From Triticum aestivum (lineage: Eukaryota > Streptophyta > Magnoliopsida > Poales > Poaceae): a stretch of DNA of 64,000 nucleotides. The DNA lies in contig NC_057800.1 of the NCBI RefSeq assembly GCF_018294505.1, positions 177,552,113-177,616,112 of the forward strand. The letters are read 5' to 3'. A program made the position numbers and the translations under genes. Under the pieces are notes generated by a model. It was not told the DNA's origin, ran no database searches, and worked only from the letters and a program-made list of their open reading frames with translations. The stretch's first letter is position 1, and each line of letters opens with the position of its first letter. This document shows positions 45,618 to 58,621 of this stretch, one piece after another.

Positions 45618-46053
45618 TGATACGTCTCCAACGTATCTATAACTTTTTTAATGTTCTATGCTATTATATTATCTATTTTGGATGTTTTATATGCATGAAT
45701 ATGCTATTTTATATGATTTTTGGGACTAACCTATTAACCTAGAGCCGAGTGCCAGTTTCTGTGTTTTCCTTGTTTTAGAGTTTCGCAGGAAAGGAATACC
45801 AAACGGAGTCCAAACAGAATAAAACTTTCGCGATGATTTTTCTTGGACCAGAAGACACCCAGGAGACTTGGAGTGCAAGTCAGAAGAGCCACGAGGTGGC
45901 CACAAGGGAGGAGGGCATGCCTAGGGGGTGGGGCGCGCCCCCAACCTTGTGGGCCCCTTGTTGGCCTCCTGACCTAGATCTTCCTCCTATATATACTCTT
46001 ATACCACAAAAACTTCCGGGAGAGCCATGAAACCACTTTTCCACCGCTGCAAC
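45618..46053 (+). mobile_element. First 436 bp of a gypsy LTR inserted in copia 1
   Basis: It starts TGATACGTCTCCAACGTATC directly after 'ggtgctaac'; ctaac (45613-45617) should be the target duplication. The sub-type has 'atgttttatatgcatgaata', as in the fragment at 1-324. A TATA word (cctatatatactc) lies near 45993. It is cut at 46053 by the second Tat/Fatima-like element. The rest of this gypsy is not in the window. Confidence 0.88.
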
Positions 46054-46082
46054 TGAGGGAGTCCTGGACTAAGGGGTCCTCG
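46054..46082 (+). mobile_element. First 29 bp of Tat/Fatima-like element 2 5' LTR
   Basis: TGAGGGAGTCCTGGACTAAG plus nine more bases, ending in cctcg, are the LTR start of the same family as 32631 and 40181. The LTR resumes at 54784 after copia 2. The preceding gcaac (46049-46053) is the likely target duplication; its partner is outside the window. Confidence 0.92.
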
Positions 46083-47806
46083 TGAAGGAAATATGCCCTA
46101 GAGGCAATAATAAAGTTATTATTTATTTCCTTATATCATGATAAATGTTTATTATTCATGCTAGAATTGTATTAGCCGGAAACATAATACATGTGTGAAT
46201 ACATAGACAAACAGAGTGTCACTAGTATGCCTCTACTAGACTAGCTCGTTAATCAAAGATGGTTATGTTTCCTAACCATGGACAAAGAGTTGTTATTTGA
46301 TTAACAGGATCACATCATTAGGTGAATGATCTGATTGACATGACCCATTCCATTAGTTTAGCACCCGATCGTTTAGTATGTTGCTATTGCTTTCTTCATG
46401 ACTTATACATGTTCCTATGACTATGAGATTATGCAACTCCCATTTGCCGGAGGAACACTTTGTGTGCTACCAAACGTCACAACGTAACTGGGTGATTATA
46501 AAGGAGCTCTACAGGTGTCTCCAAAGGTACATGTTGGGTTGGCGTATTTCGAGATTAGGATTTGTCACTCCGATTGTCGGAGAGGTATCTCTGGGCCCTC
46601 TCGGTAATGCACATCACATAAGCCTTGCAAGCATTGCAGCTAATGAGTTAGTTGTGAGATAATGTATTACGGAACGAGTAAAGAGACTTGCCGGTAACGA
46701 GATTGAACTAGGTATTGGATACCGACGATCGAATCTCGGGCAAGTAACATACCGATGACAAAGGGAACAACGTATGTTGTTATGCGGTCTGACCGATAAA
46801 AGATCTTCCTAGAATATGTAGGAGCCAATATGAGCATCCAGGTTCCGCTATTGGTTATTGACTGGAGATGTGTCTCGGTCATGTCTACATTGTTCTCGAA
46901 CCCGTAGGGTCCGCACGCTTAAGGTTTGATGACGATTTGTATTATGAGCTATATGTTTTGATGTACCGAAGGTTGTTCGGAGTCCTGGATATGATCACGG
47001 ACATGACGAGGAGTCTCGAAATGGTTGAGACATAAATATTGATATATTGGACCATGTTATTCGGACATCGTAAGTGTTCCGAATAGTTTCGGATAAAACC
47101 GGAGTGCCGGAGGGTTGCCGAACCCCCCCCCCCCCCCGGGAAGTTATGGGCCTTAGTGGGCCTTAGGGGAGAGAGGGCCGCAGCTAAGAGGTGGCGCCCC
47201 CCAAGGGGAGTCCGAATAGGACTAGGGGAAGGGGGCACGGCCCCTCTTTCCCTCTCCCTCTCCCTCTCATTTCTTCTTCTCCTACTTGGACTAGGAAAAG
47301 GGGAAACCTACTCCTACTAGGAGTAGGAATCCCCCCCTTGGCCGCGCCCCTTGTGGCCGGCCGGCCTCCTCCTCCCCTCCTTTATATACAGGGGAGGAGG
47401 GCACCCCATAGACACACAAGTTGATCTTAGCCATGTGCGGTGCCCCCCTCCACAGTTTTCCATCTCGGTCATATTGTCGTAGTGCTTAGACGAAGCCCTG
47501 CATCGGTAACTTCATCATCACCGTCAACACGCCATCGTGCTGACGAAACTCACCCTCCTCCTCAGCTGGATCAAGAGTACGAGGACGTCACCGAGCTGAA
47601 CGTGTGCAGATCGCGGAGGTGTCGTGCATTTGGTACTTGATCGGTTGGATCACGAAGATGTTCGACTACACCAACCACATTACTAAACGCTTCCGCTTTC
47701 GGTCTACAAGGATACGTAGACACACTCTCCCCTCTCGTTGCTATGCATCTCCTAGATAGATCTTGCGTGATCATAGGAATTTTTTGAAATGCTGCGTTCC
47801 CCAACA
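46083..47806 (+). mobile_element. Copia 2 5' LTR
   Basis: A 1,724-bp LTR starts TGAAGGAAATATGCCCTAGA and ends GCGTTCCCCAACA. It carries a 15-base C run at 47123-47137. It is about 98% like the 3' LTR up to ~46920, then only loosely similar with many indels. Confidence 0.95.
47382..47388 (+). promoter_or_regulatory. TATA box in the copia 2 5' LTR
   Basis: TTATATA in 'ctcctttatatacagggg' is the conserved promoter position of BARE1-type LTRs, followed about 50 bp later by 'agccatgtgcggtgcccc'. It lies in the diverged half of the LTR. Confidence 0.65.
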
Positions 47807-47807
47807 G

Positions 47808-47819
47808 TGGTATCAGAGC
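47808..47819 (+). other. Primer binding site of copia 2, initiator tRNA-Met
   Basis: TGGTATCAGAGC lies one base after the LTR end. It is a perfect copy of the site used by BARE1-type copia elements. Confidence 0.95.
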
Positions 47820-49036
47820 TAGGTCTATGCGTAGATGTTATATGCACGAGTAGGAGACAAAGAGTTGTGGACGGTAATAGTCATACTGCTTACCAGCATA
47901 CCATACTTTGTTTCGGCGGTATTGTTGGACGAAGCGGCCCGGACCGACATTACGCGTACGCTTACGCGAGACCGGTTCTCCCGACGTGCTTTGCACATAG
48001 GTGGCTTGCGGGTGACAGTTTCTCCAACTTTAGTTCAACCAAGTGTGGCTACGCCCGGTCCTTGCGAAGGTTAAAACAGCACCAACTTGACAAACTATCG
48101 TTGTGGTTTTGATGCGTAGGTAAGATTGGTTCTTGCTTAAGCCCGTAGCAGCCACGTAAAACTTGCAACAACAAAGTAGAGGACGTCTAACTTGTTTTTG
48201 CAGGGCATGTTGTGATGTGATATGGTTAAGACATGATGCTAAATTTTATTGTATGAGATGATCATGTTTTGTAACCGAGTTATCGGCAACTGGCAGGAGC
48301 CATATGGTTGTCGCTTTATTGTATGCAATGCAATCGCGCTGTAATGCTTTACTTTATCACTAAACGGCAGCGATAGTCGTGGAAGCATAAGATTGGCGAG
48401 ACGACAACGATGCTACGATGGAGATCAAGGTGTCGCGCCGGTGACGATGGTGATCATGACGGTGCTTCGGAGATGGAGATCACAAGCACAAGATGATGAT
48501 GGCCATATCATATCACTTATATTGATTGAATGTGATGTTTATCTTTTATGCATCTTATCCTATTTTGATTGACGGTAGCATTATAAGATGATCTCTCACT
48601 AATTATCAAGAAGTGTTCTCCCTGAGCATGCACCGTTGCGAAAGTTCTTCGTGCTAAGACACCACGTGATGATCGGGTGTGATAGGCTCTACGTTCAAAT
48701 ACAATGGGTGCAAAACAGTTGCACACGCGGAATACTCAGGTTATACTTGACGAGCCAAGCATATATAGATATGGCCTCGGAACACGGAGACCGAAAGGTC
48801 GAGCGTGAATCATATAGCAGATATGATCAACATAGCGATGTTCACCAATGAAACTACTCCATCTCACGTGATGATCGGACATGGTTTAGTTGATTTGGAT
48901 CACGTAATCACTTAGAGGATTAGAGGGATGTCTATCTAAGTGGGAGTTCTTTAAGTAATATGATTAATTGAACCTAAATTTATCATGAACTTAGTACCTG
49001 ATTGTATCTTGCTTGTTTATGTATGATTGTAGATAA
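47820..49036 (+). other. Copia 2 untranslated leader
   Basis: About 1.2 kb lies between primer site and gag start, with several upstream short ORFs and no motif. It is homologous along its length to 41580-42799 of copia 1. Structured leaders of this length hold the packaging and dimerisation signals in the BARE1 family; I cannot locate them by eye. Confidence 0.75.
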
Positions 49037-52000
49037 ATGGCCCGTGCTGTTGTTCCGTTGAATTTTAATGCGTTCCTTGAGAAAGCAATGTTGAAAGATG
49101 ATGGTAGCAATTACACGGACTGGGTCCGTAACTTGAGGATTATCCTCATTGCTGCACAGAAGAATTACGTCCTGGAAGCACCGCTGGGTGCCAGGCCTAC
49201 TGCTGGAGCAACACCAGATGTTATGAACGTTTGGCAGAGCAAAGCTGATGACTACTCGATAGTTCAGTGTGCCATGCTTTACGGCTTAGAACCAGGACTT
49301 CAACGACGTTTTGAACGTCATGGAGCATATGAGATGTTCCAGGAGTTGAAGTTAATATTTCAAGCAAATGCCCGGATTGAGAGATATGAAGTCTCCAATA
49401 AGTTCTATAGCTGCAAGATGGAGGAGAACAGTTCTGCATATACTCAAAATGTCTGGGTATAATAATCACTTGATTCAAATGGGAGTTAATCTTCCAGATG
49501 ATTGCGTCATTGACATAATTCTCCAATCACTGCCACCAAGCTACAAGAGCTTCGTGATGAACTATAATATGCAAGGGATGAATAAGACTATTCCCGAGCT
49601 CTTCGCAATGCTGAAAGCTGCGGAGGTAGAAATCAAGAAGGAACATCAAGTGTTGATGGTTAACAAGACCACTAGTTTCAAGAAAAAGGGCAAAGGGAAG
49701 AAGAAGGGGAACTTCAAGAAGAACATCAAGCAAGTTGCTGCTCAAGAGAAGAAACCCAAGTCTGGACCTAAGCCTGAAACTGAGTGCTTCTACTGCAAGC
49801 AGACTGGTCACTGGAAGCGGAACTGCCCCAAGTATTTGGCGGATAAAAAGGATGGCAAGGTGAACAAAGGTATATGTGATATACATGTTATTGATGTGTA
49901 CCTTACTAATGCTTGCAGTAGCACCTGGGTATTTGATACTAGTTCTGTTGCTAATATTTGCAACTCGAAACAGGGACTACGGATTAAGCGAAGATTGGCT
50001 AAGGACGAGGTGACGATGCGCGTTGGAAACGGTTCCAAAGTCGATGTGATCGCGGTCGGCATGCTACCTCTACATCTACCTTCGGGATTAATATTAGACC
50101 TAAATAATTGTTATTTGGTGCCAGCGTTAAGCATGAACATTATATCTGGATCTTGTTTGATGTGAGACGGTTATTCATTTAAATCAGAGAATAATGGTTG
50201 TTCTATTTATATGAGTAATATCTTTTATGGTCATGCACCCTTGAAGAATGGTCTATTCTTATTGAATCTCGATAGTAGTGACACACATATTCATAATGTT
50301 GAAACCAAAAGATGCAGAGTTGATAATGATGGTGAAACTCATTTGTGGCACTGCCGTTTAGGTCATATCGGTATAAAGCGCATGAAGAAACTCCATGCTG
50401 ATGGACTTTTGGAACCACTTGATTATGAATCACTTGGTACTTGCGAACCGTGCCTCATGGGCAAGATGACTAAAACGCCGTTCTCTGGAACTATGGAGAG
50501 CAACAGATTTGTTGGAAATCATACATACAGATGTATGTGGTCCAATGAATATTGAGGCTCGTGGCGGATATCATTATTTTCTCACCTTCACAGATGACTT
50601 AAGCAGATATGGGTATATCTACTTAATGAAACACAAGTCTGAAACGTTTGAAAAGTTCAAAGAATTTCAGAGTGAACTTGAAAATCATCGTAACAAGAAA
50701 ATAAAATTCATACGATCTGATCATGGAGAAGAATATTTGAGTTACGAGTTTGGTGTACATTTGAAACAATGTGGAATAGTTTCACAACTCACGCCACCCA
50801 GAACACCACAGCGTAATGGTGTGTCCGAATGTCATAATCATACTTTACTAGATATGGTACGATCTATGATGTCTCTTACTGATTTACCGCTATCGTTTTG
50901 GGGATATGCTCTAGAGACGGCCGCATTCACGTTAAATAGGGCACCATCAAAATCCGTTGAGACGACGCCTTATGAACTGTGGTTTGGAAAGAAACCAAAG
51001 TTGTCGTTTCTGAAAGTTTGGGGCTGCGATGCTTATGTGAAAAAGCTTCAACCTGATAAGCTCTAACCCAAATCGTAGAAATGTGTCTTCATAGGATATC
51101 CAAAGGAAACTATTGGATACACCTTCTATCACAGATCCGAAGGCAAGACTTTTGTTGCTAAATTCGGAAACTTTCTGGAGAAGGAGTTTCTCTCGAAAGA
51201 TGTGAGTGGGAGGAAAGTAGAACTTGACGAGGTAACTGTACCTGCTCCCTTATTGGAAAGTAGTACATCATAGAAACCTGTTTCTGCGACACCTACACCA
51301 ATTAGTGAGGAAGCTAATGATAATGATCATGAAACTTCAGAACAAGATACTACTGAACCTCGTAGATCAACCAGAGTAAGATCCGCACCAGAGTGGTACG
51401 GTAATCCTGTTCTGGAAGTCATGCTACTAGACCATGATGAACCTACGAACTATGAAGAAGCGATGGTGAGCCCAGATTCCGCAAAATGGCTTGAAGCCAT
51501 GAAATCTGAGATGGGATCCATGTATGAGAACAAAGTATGGACTTTGGTTGACTTGCCCGATGATCGGCAAGCAATTGAGAATAAATGGATCTTCAAGAAG
51601 AAGACTGACGCTGACGGTAATATTACTGTCTACAAAGCTCGACTTGTCGCAAAAGGTTTTCGACAAGTTCAAGGGGTTGACTACGATGAGACCTTCTCAC
51701 CCGTAGTGATGCTTAACTCTGTCCGAATCATGTTAGCAATTGCTGCATTTTATGATTATGAAATTTGGCAGATGGATGTCAAAACTGCATTCCTGAATGG
51801 ATTTTTGGAAGAAGAGTTGTATATGATGCAACCGGAAGGTTTTGTCGATCCAAAGGGAGCTAACAAAGTATGCAAGCTCCAGCGATCCATTTATGGACTG
51901 GTGCAAGCTTCTCGGAGTTGGAATAAACGCTTTGATAGTGTGATCAAAGCATTTGGTTTTATACAGACTTTTGGAGAAGCCTGTATTTACAAGAAAGTGA

Positions 52001-53013
52001 GTGGGAGCTCTGTAGCATTTCTGATATTATATGTGGATGACATATTACTAATTGGAAATGATATAGAATTTCTGGATAGCATAAAGGGATACTTGAATAA
52101 GAGTTTTTCAATGAAAGACCTTGGTGAAGCTGCGTACATATTAGGCATAAAGATCCATAGAGATAGATCAAGACGTTTAATTGGACTTTCACAAAGCACA
52201 TACCTTGACAAGATTCTGAAGAAGTTCAAAATGGATCAAGCAAAGAAAGGGTTCTTGCCTGTGTTACAAGGTGTGAAGTTGAGTCAGACTCAATGCCCAA
52301 CCACTGCAGAAGATAGAGAGAAAATGAAAGATGTTCCCTATGCTTCAGCCATAGGCTCTATCATGTATGCAATGTTGTGTACCAGACCTGATGTGTGCCT
52401 TGCTATAAGTCTAGCAGGGAGGTACCAAAGTAATCCAGGAGTGGATCACTGGACAGTGGTCAAGAACATCCTGAAGTACCTGGAAAGGACTAAGGATATG
52501 TTTCTCGTATATGGAGGTGACAAAGAGCTCATCGTAAACAGTTACGTTGATGCAAGCTTTGACACTGATCCAGACGATTCTAAATCGCAAACCGGATACA
52601 TGTTTACATTAAACGGTGGAGCTGTCAGTTGGTGCAGTTCTAAACAGAGCGTCGTGGCAGGATCTACGTGTGAAGCGGAATACATAGCTGCTTCGGAAGT
52701 AGCGAATGAAGGAGTCTGGATGAAGGAGTTCATATCCGATCTAGGTGTTATACCTAGTGCATCAGGTCCAATGAAAATCTTTTGTGACAATACTGGTGCA
52801 ATTGCCTTGGCGAAGGAATCCAGATTTCACAAGAGAACCAAGCACATCAAGAGACGCTTCAATTCCATCCGGGATCTAGTCCAGGTGGGAGACATAGAGA
52901 TTTGCAAGATACATACGAATCTGAATGTTGCATACCCGTTGACTAAGCCTCTTCCACGAGCAAAACATGATCAGCACCAAGGCTCCATGGGTGTTAGAAT
53001 CATTACTGTGTAA
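49037..53013 (+). pseudogene. Copia 2 gag-pol polyprotein, several breaks
   Basis: Gag starts ATGGCCCGTGCTGTTGTTCC at 49037 (MARAVVPLNFNAFLEKAML). Zinc knuckle CFYCKQTGHWKRNC is near 49790. The protease site reads WVFDTSSVANIC, with Ser where the family has Gly (DTG). The integrase zinc domain (LWHCRLGHIGIKRM; CEPC) and core triad (IIHTDVCGPM, FIRSDHGEEY, GVSEC) are present. RT is intact with LYVDDILLIGND; RNase H has YVDASFDTDPDD and CEAEYIAASEVANEG. Breaks are a frameshift near 49430, TGA at 50163 (CGA in the family), a frameshift near 50500, TAA at 51064, TAG near 51077 and TAG near 51271. From 51421 to 53013 the frame is open for 530 codons. The family normally has one ORF of about 1,300 codons. 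Confidence 0.93.
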
Positions 53014-53046
53014 TCTAGATTATTGACTCTAGTGCAAGTGGGAGAC

Positions 53047-54778
53047 TGAAGGAAATATGCCCTAGAGGCAATAATAAAGTTATTATTTATTTCCTTATAT
53101 CATGATAAATTTTTATTATTCATGCTAGAATTGTATTAACCAGAAACATAATACATGTGTGAATACATAGACAAACAGAGTGTCACTAGTATGCCTCTAC
53201 TAGACTAGCTCGTTAATCAAATATGGTTATGTTTTCTAACCATGGACAAAGAGTTGTTATTTGATTAACGGGATCACATCATTAGGTGAATGATCTGATT
53301 GACATGACCTATTCCATTAGCTTAGCACCCGATCGTTTAGTATGTTGCTATTGCTTTCTTCATGACTTATACATGTTCCTATGACTATGAGATTATGCAA
53401 CTCCCGTTTGCCGGAGGAACACTTTGTGTGCTACCAAACGTCACAACGTAACTGGGTGATTATAAAGGAGCTCTACAGGTGTCTCCAAAGGTACATGTTG
53501 GGTTGGCGTATTTCAAGATTAGGATTTGTCACTCCGATTGTCAGAGAGGTATCTCTGGGCCCTCTCGGTAATGCACATCACATAAGCCTTGCAAGCATGG
53601 CAGCTAATGAGTTAGTTGTGAGATGATGTATTACGGAACAAGTAAAGAGACTTGCCGGTAACGAGATTGAACTAGGTATTGGATACCGACGATCGAATCT
53701 CGGGCAAGTAACATACCGATGACAAAGGGAACAACGTATGTTGTTATGCAGTCTGACCGATAAAAGATCTTCGTAGAATATGTAGGAGCCAATATGAGCA
53801 TCCAGGTTCCGCTATTGGTTATTGACCGGAGATGTGTCTCGGTCATGTCTACATTGTTCTCGAACCCGTAGGGTCCGCACGCTAAAGGTTTTGATGACAG
53901 TTATATTATGAGTTTATGCATTTTGATGTACCGAAGTTTGTTCGGAGTCCCGAATGTGATCACGGACATGACGAGGAGTCTCGAAATGGTCGAGACATAA
54001 AGATTGATATATTGGAAGCCTATATTTGGATATCGGAAGTGTTTCGGGTGAAATCGGGATTTTACCGGATTACCGGGAGGTTACCGGAACCCCCCGGAAG
54101 GTATATGGGCCTTAATGGGCCTTAGTGGAAGAGAGGAGAGGTGGCCAGGGCTGGGCCGCGCGCCCCTCCCCCCTAGTCCGAATAGGAGAAGGAGAGAGGG
54201 GGCCGGCGCCCCCCTTCCTTCTCTCTCTCCTCTTTCCCACTTAACGAATCCTATTGCAACTAGGAAAGGGGTGGAATCCTACTCCTGGTGGGAGTAGGAC
54301 TCCTCCTGGCGCGCCCTATCATGGCCAGCCGCACCCCCCCTTTGAACCTTTATATACGGAGGCAAGGGGCACCCCTTGGGACACAGGTTGATCCACGTGA
54401 TCATATTCTTAGCCGTGTGCGGTGCCCCCTTCCACCATAGTCCTCGATAATATTGTAGCGGTGCTTAGGCGAAGCCCTGCGACATTAGTACATCAAGATC
54501 GTCACCACGCCATCGTGCTGACGGAACTATTCCCCGACACTTTGTTGGATCGGAGTCCGGGGATCGTCATCGAGTTGAATGTGTGCTAGAACTCGGAGGT
54601 GCTGTAGTTTCGGTGCTTGATCGGTTGGGCCGTGAAGACGTACGACTACATCAACCTAACGCTTCCGTTGTCGATCTACAAGGGTACGTAGATCACACTC
54701 TCCCCTCTCGTTGCTATGCATCACCATGATCTTGTGTGTGCGTAGGAATTTTTTTTGAAATTACTACGTTCCCCATCA
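53047..54778 (+). mobile_element. Copia 2 3' LTR
   Basis: A 1,732-bp LTR starts directly after the purine tract gtgggagac and ends CGTTCCCCATCA (consensus CCCAACA), followed by the duplication cctcg. A TATA word is at 54350-54356. The 3' half belongs to a different LTR sub-type from that of the 5' LTR. Confidence 0.95.
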
Positions 54779-55235
54779 CCTCGAGCATCCGGCCTGTTAT
54801 CTATGGGCTGGACTAATGGGCTGTGAAGATATGAAAGACCGAAGACTGTACCCGTGTCCGGATGAGACTCTCCGTGGCGTGGAAGGCAATCTTGGTGAAC
54901 AACTATGAAGATTCCATCTTATGTAATAGACTCCATGTAACCCTAGATCCCCCCGGTGTGTATATAAACCAGAGGGTGTAGTCTAGAGAGGATATACTCA
55001 ATACCTTAGTCATATAGGCTAGACTTCTAGGGTTTAGCCATTACGATCTCGTGGTAGATCAACTCTTGTAATACTCATATTCATCAATATCAATCAAGCA
55101 GGACATAGGGTATTACCTCCATCAAGAGGGACCGAACCTGGGTAAAACTTCGTGTCCCCTGTCTCCTGTTACCATCAACCTTAGACGCACAGTTCAGGAC
55201 TCCCTACCCGAGATCCGACGGTTTTGACACTGAAA
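54779..55235 (+). mobile_element. Rest of the 5' LTR of Tat/Fatima-like element 2
   Basis: The first five bases are the cctcg duplication of copia 2. The LTR ends GTTTTGACACTGAAA at 55235, giving a total of about 480 bp with the 29 bp at 46054. A TATA box (tatataa) is at 54961-54967. The primer-site position holds ttggtgctttcattggga, as in element 1. Confidence 0.88.
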
Positions 55236-55282
55236 TTGGTGCTTTCATTGGGAGTTCCTCTTTGCTATCACTGAAAGGTTCG

Positions 55283-58200
55283 ATGGCCCCTTCAATCATC
55301 AATAATGACGATGTCTATAGAGAAACTTTCCTCCCCGGGCAGATCTTCGTGTTGGGGGTTCGCACTGCGGGCCAACTCGTTTAGCCATCTGGAGCAGATC
55401 GAAAGCTACGTCCCTGGACATAAGATCAGATTTGGGAGCTTGAACTACGTCACGGACACCCGTGGAGACTTGATCTTCGCCGGATTCGATTCCGCGGTGG
55501 CCGCTCCCGGTCACCCCGATGATCATGACCTAAATCTGTCATCGGGCCGCATCCAGGAGATCGCTCCTGTAACCGCTCTGGCCCTAGAGCCGGAGCAGGC
55601 CGTGCCATCCAGAGACGGAAGGATTAGCCCCACGTCGGAGGCCACAGATTCCACGGTGTTGGAGCCGTACATGGACCTGGTCTCACACGAGGCCTATGCC
55701 ACCGGAATGCCGAACTCGTCTCCGGCAGCAGGTTCCGAACCGCGCGAGCCCCGGACGCCGAGCTTGATCGTTTATTGATCTTCAAATTCAGTGCCCCAGA
55801 CATCTTCAGCACTCGCCTTTGGGCGATGTGCTGAACTCATTAAAAACCTGTCCTTGGTGGAGGACCCACAGCCGAACTATATCCTGCTCGAACTAGGGGC
55901 TGGCGATTGAGAATTTTACGTCCCACCCGCCACCCACTTTATAGCCACGATCAAGGATTTGACCGATGAACTTGATTATGACTCCGAGGACATCGATGGT
56001 ATGGACGACGGTGCCGGAGAATAGAAGGCCCAGAACCCGCCGTTCACCGGATGCTGGACGACCACTTCCTCGTATGACATATACATGGTGGATGCACCAA
56101 AGGAGCACAACGGCGATGATAAGGAAGACCCAGTTGAGGACAAACCTTCTGAAATACAATCAAAGCACCATCGTCAGCGGCGCCGCTCTAAGTCACGCCG
56201 CAGTAAAGACAGCAACATCGGCACAGGAGAAGATGGCACTCCGGAAGGTGCCGAAGACAACGAAGACCCCGTCGATAAAGAAAACGAACAAGATGAACGG
56301 GAAGATGAGCAGGTTAGCCCTGTTAAACAGGCCACGCACGAAGATTCGGAGGACGATAATTACCTTCCGCTCTCCAAAGATGAGGCGAGCCTCGGTACCG
56401 AAGATTTCATCATGCCCGAGGAACCTCTTGAGCAGGAGCGCTTCAAGCGCTAGCTAATAGCCACGGCAAGGAGCCTGCAAAAGAAGCAGCAGCAGCTTCA
56501 AGCTGACCAAGACCTGCTCAATGATAAATGGACTGATGTCCTAGTAGCCGAAGAATAAGGCCTCAAGTGCCCAACCAAAATCTACCCAAAGTGCAAATTG
56601 CTACCTCAGTTCGACGAGGAGGCGCCGGAGTACATACCACCATCGCACAATACGGCCAATCGACCACCATGTGGTCGGGACAAAATGGCAAGTCATGCCG
56701 AACACCAGCCCGCCCCGCCTCATCACTCAAGCAGAGGTAAATTAGCCCACGGCCATACATATGACCTCCGGCAGACACTGAACAATAAAGTAGGACATAC
56801 AAGATCAATCTACGGATCACGAGGATGCGCCTCGACACGCGACCATGACTACCTATTCGGACGTGACAAACCCAGTCATGCGGGGGCCGAACACCGCAGA
56901 CGGACTCTATCAGAGCTGCGTCATGATACGGCTCGATATAGAGGCCCCGCACACCCTCATTACTTCACTGATGAGGTCCTGGATCACAAATTCCCCGAAG
57001 GATTCAAGCCCGTGAACATAGAATCATACGGTGGAACCACGGACCCCGCGGTGTGGATCGAGGACTTCATTCTCCACATCCATATGGCCCGCGGAGATGA
57101 CCTCCACGCCATAAAATACCTCCCTCTAAAACTCAAAGGGCCAGCTCGGCATTGGCTAAACAGTCTGCCTAAAAATTTCATCGGAAGCTGGGAGGACATG
57201 GAAGAGGCTTTCCTCGATAACTTCCAAGGTACATATGTTCGATCTCCGGACGCTGATGACTTAAGCCATATAGTTCAACAGCCCGGAGAGTCCGCCAGGA
57301 AATTCCGAACAAGGTTCTTAACTAAAAAGAACCAAATTGTCGACTATCCGAACGCCGAAGCTCTAGCAGCTTTTAAGCATAGCATCCGCGACGAATGGCT
57401 CGCTCGGCACCTCGGCCAAGAAAAGCCAAAATCCATGGCGGCCCTCACGGCACTCATGACCCGCTTTTGTGCGAGCGAGGACAGTTGGTTGGCCCGTAGC
57501 AAAAACAATGCAAGCGATGCCGGCACCCCTGAAGTTAAAAGCAACAAAGACAAGTCTCGACGCAATAGATACAAGCGCTGAAACAACAGTGACAACACCG
57601 ATGATACGGCGGTCAACGCCGGATTCAGAGGCTATAAGTCCGGTCAGCGGAAGAAGCCGTTCCAAAAGAACAATTTGGGCCCATCCAGCTTGGACCGCAT
57701 ACTTGATCGTCCGTGCCAGATTCACGGCACCCCCGACAAGCCTCCTAATCATACAAATAGAGAGTGCTGGGTTTTCAAACAGGCCGGCAAATTAAACGCC
57801 AAAAACAGGGAAAAGGGATCGCAAAGCGAGTATGATGACGAAGAGCCACGACAACCGAACACAGGGGGGCAGAAGAAGTTTCCCCCTCAGGTCAAAATGG
57901 TGAACATGATATATGCTACCCATATCCCCAAGAGGGAGCGCAAGCGTGCGCTCAGGGACGTCTACGCGATAGAGCCAATCGCCCCAAAATTCAATACATG
58001 GTCGTCATGCCCGACCACCTTTGATCGCCGGGATCCCCTGACCAACATCTGTCATGGAGGCTCAGCCGCACTGGTCTTAAACCCAATAATTGATGGGTTC
58101 CACCTGACTCATGTCCTCATGGATGGCGGTAGTAGCCTCAATCTGCTCTATCAGGATACAGTGCGAAAATGGGCATTAACCAGTCAAGGATCAAGCCTAC

Positions 58201-58621
58201 AAAGACCACCTTTAAAGGAGTCATTCCAGGCATAGAGGCCCGTTGTACGGGCTCAATCACATTAGAGGTTGTCTTCGGATCTCCGGACAACTTCCGAAGC
58301 GAGGAGTTAGTCTTCGATATCGTCCCATTCCGTAGCGGCTATCATGCACTGCTCGGACGAACTGCGTTTGCTCGATTCAACGCAGTGCCACGCTATGCTT
58401 ATCTCAAGCTCAAGATGCCTGGCCCATGCAGTGTCGTAACAGTCAATGGCAATACAGAACGCTCTCTCCATATAGAAGAGCACACAGTTGCCCTAGCAGT
58501 AGAAGTACAAAGCGGCCTTCTCAAGCAGAACCTTCATTCGGCTGCCGAGCCCTCGGACACCCTTAAGAGGGTCTGGACTACTCTGCAGCAGGAGAGCTCG
58601 GCTCGTCGGGAGCTCGACTAG
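55283..58621 (+). pseudogene. Gag-protease region of Tat/Fatima-like element 2
   Basis: The start is ATGGCCCCTTCAATCATC. The N-terminal domain (HLEQIESYVPGHKIRFGSLN) needs a shift near 55350. A very acidic linker (56085-56453) and the gag capsid core follow at about 56940-57440 (FTDEVLDHKFPEGFKPVNIE; GPARHWLNSLPKNFIGSWED; AFKHSIRDEWLARHLGQEKP), typical of plant Ty3/gypsy Gag. A C-x2-H-x8-H-x4-C knuckle lies near 57715 (PCQIHGTPDKPPNHTNREC). The aspartic protease has VLMDGGSSLNLLYQDT with DGG, as in other Tat-type elements, and the second strand motif FRSGYHALLGRTAFARFNAV. Breaks are TGA at 57579 and a shift near 58170. The ORF ends at TAG 58619 without any RT. Confidence 0.85.

Larger units (their letters stand above)
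46083..54778 (+). mobile_element. Copia 2 (BARE1/WIS/Angela-like), full-length but broken
   Basis: An 8.7-kb element has a perfect duplication cctcg at 46078-46082 and 54779-54783. The order is LTR, tRNA-Met primer site, long leader, gag-protease-integrase-RT-RNase H, purine tract, LTR. The coding region has stops and frameshifts. It sits 29 bp inside the 5' LTR of Tat/Fatima-like element 2 and is among the youngest insertions here. The two LTRs are unusually unlike each other in their 3' halves. Confidence 0.95.

Noticed and set aside
46417..46662. 81-codon ORF conserved in both copia 2 LTRs
   Set aside because: It lies within the LTR and is conserved only because the first half of the LTR is; no start context or domain.
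55966..56457. 163-codon Thr/Arg-rich ORF overlapping the acidic linker of element 2
   Set aside because: It is an out-of-frame shadow; the acidic frame (56085-56453) fits between the N-terminal domain and capsid of gag.
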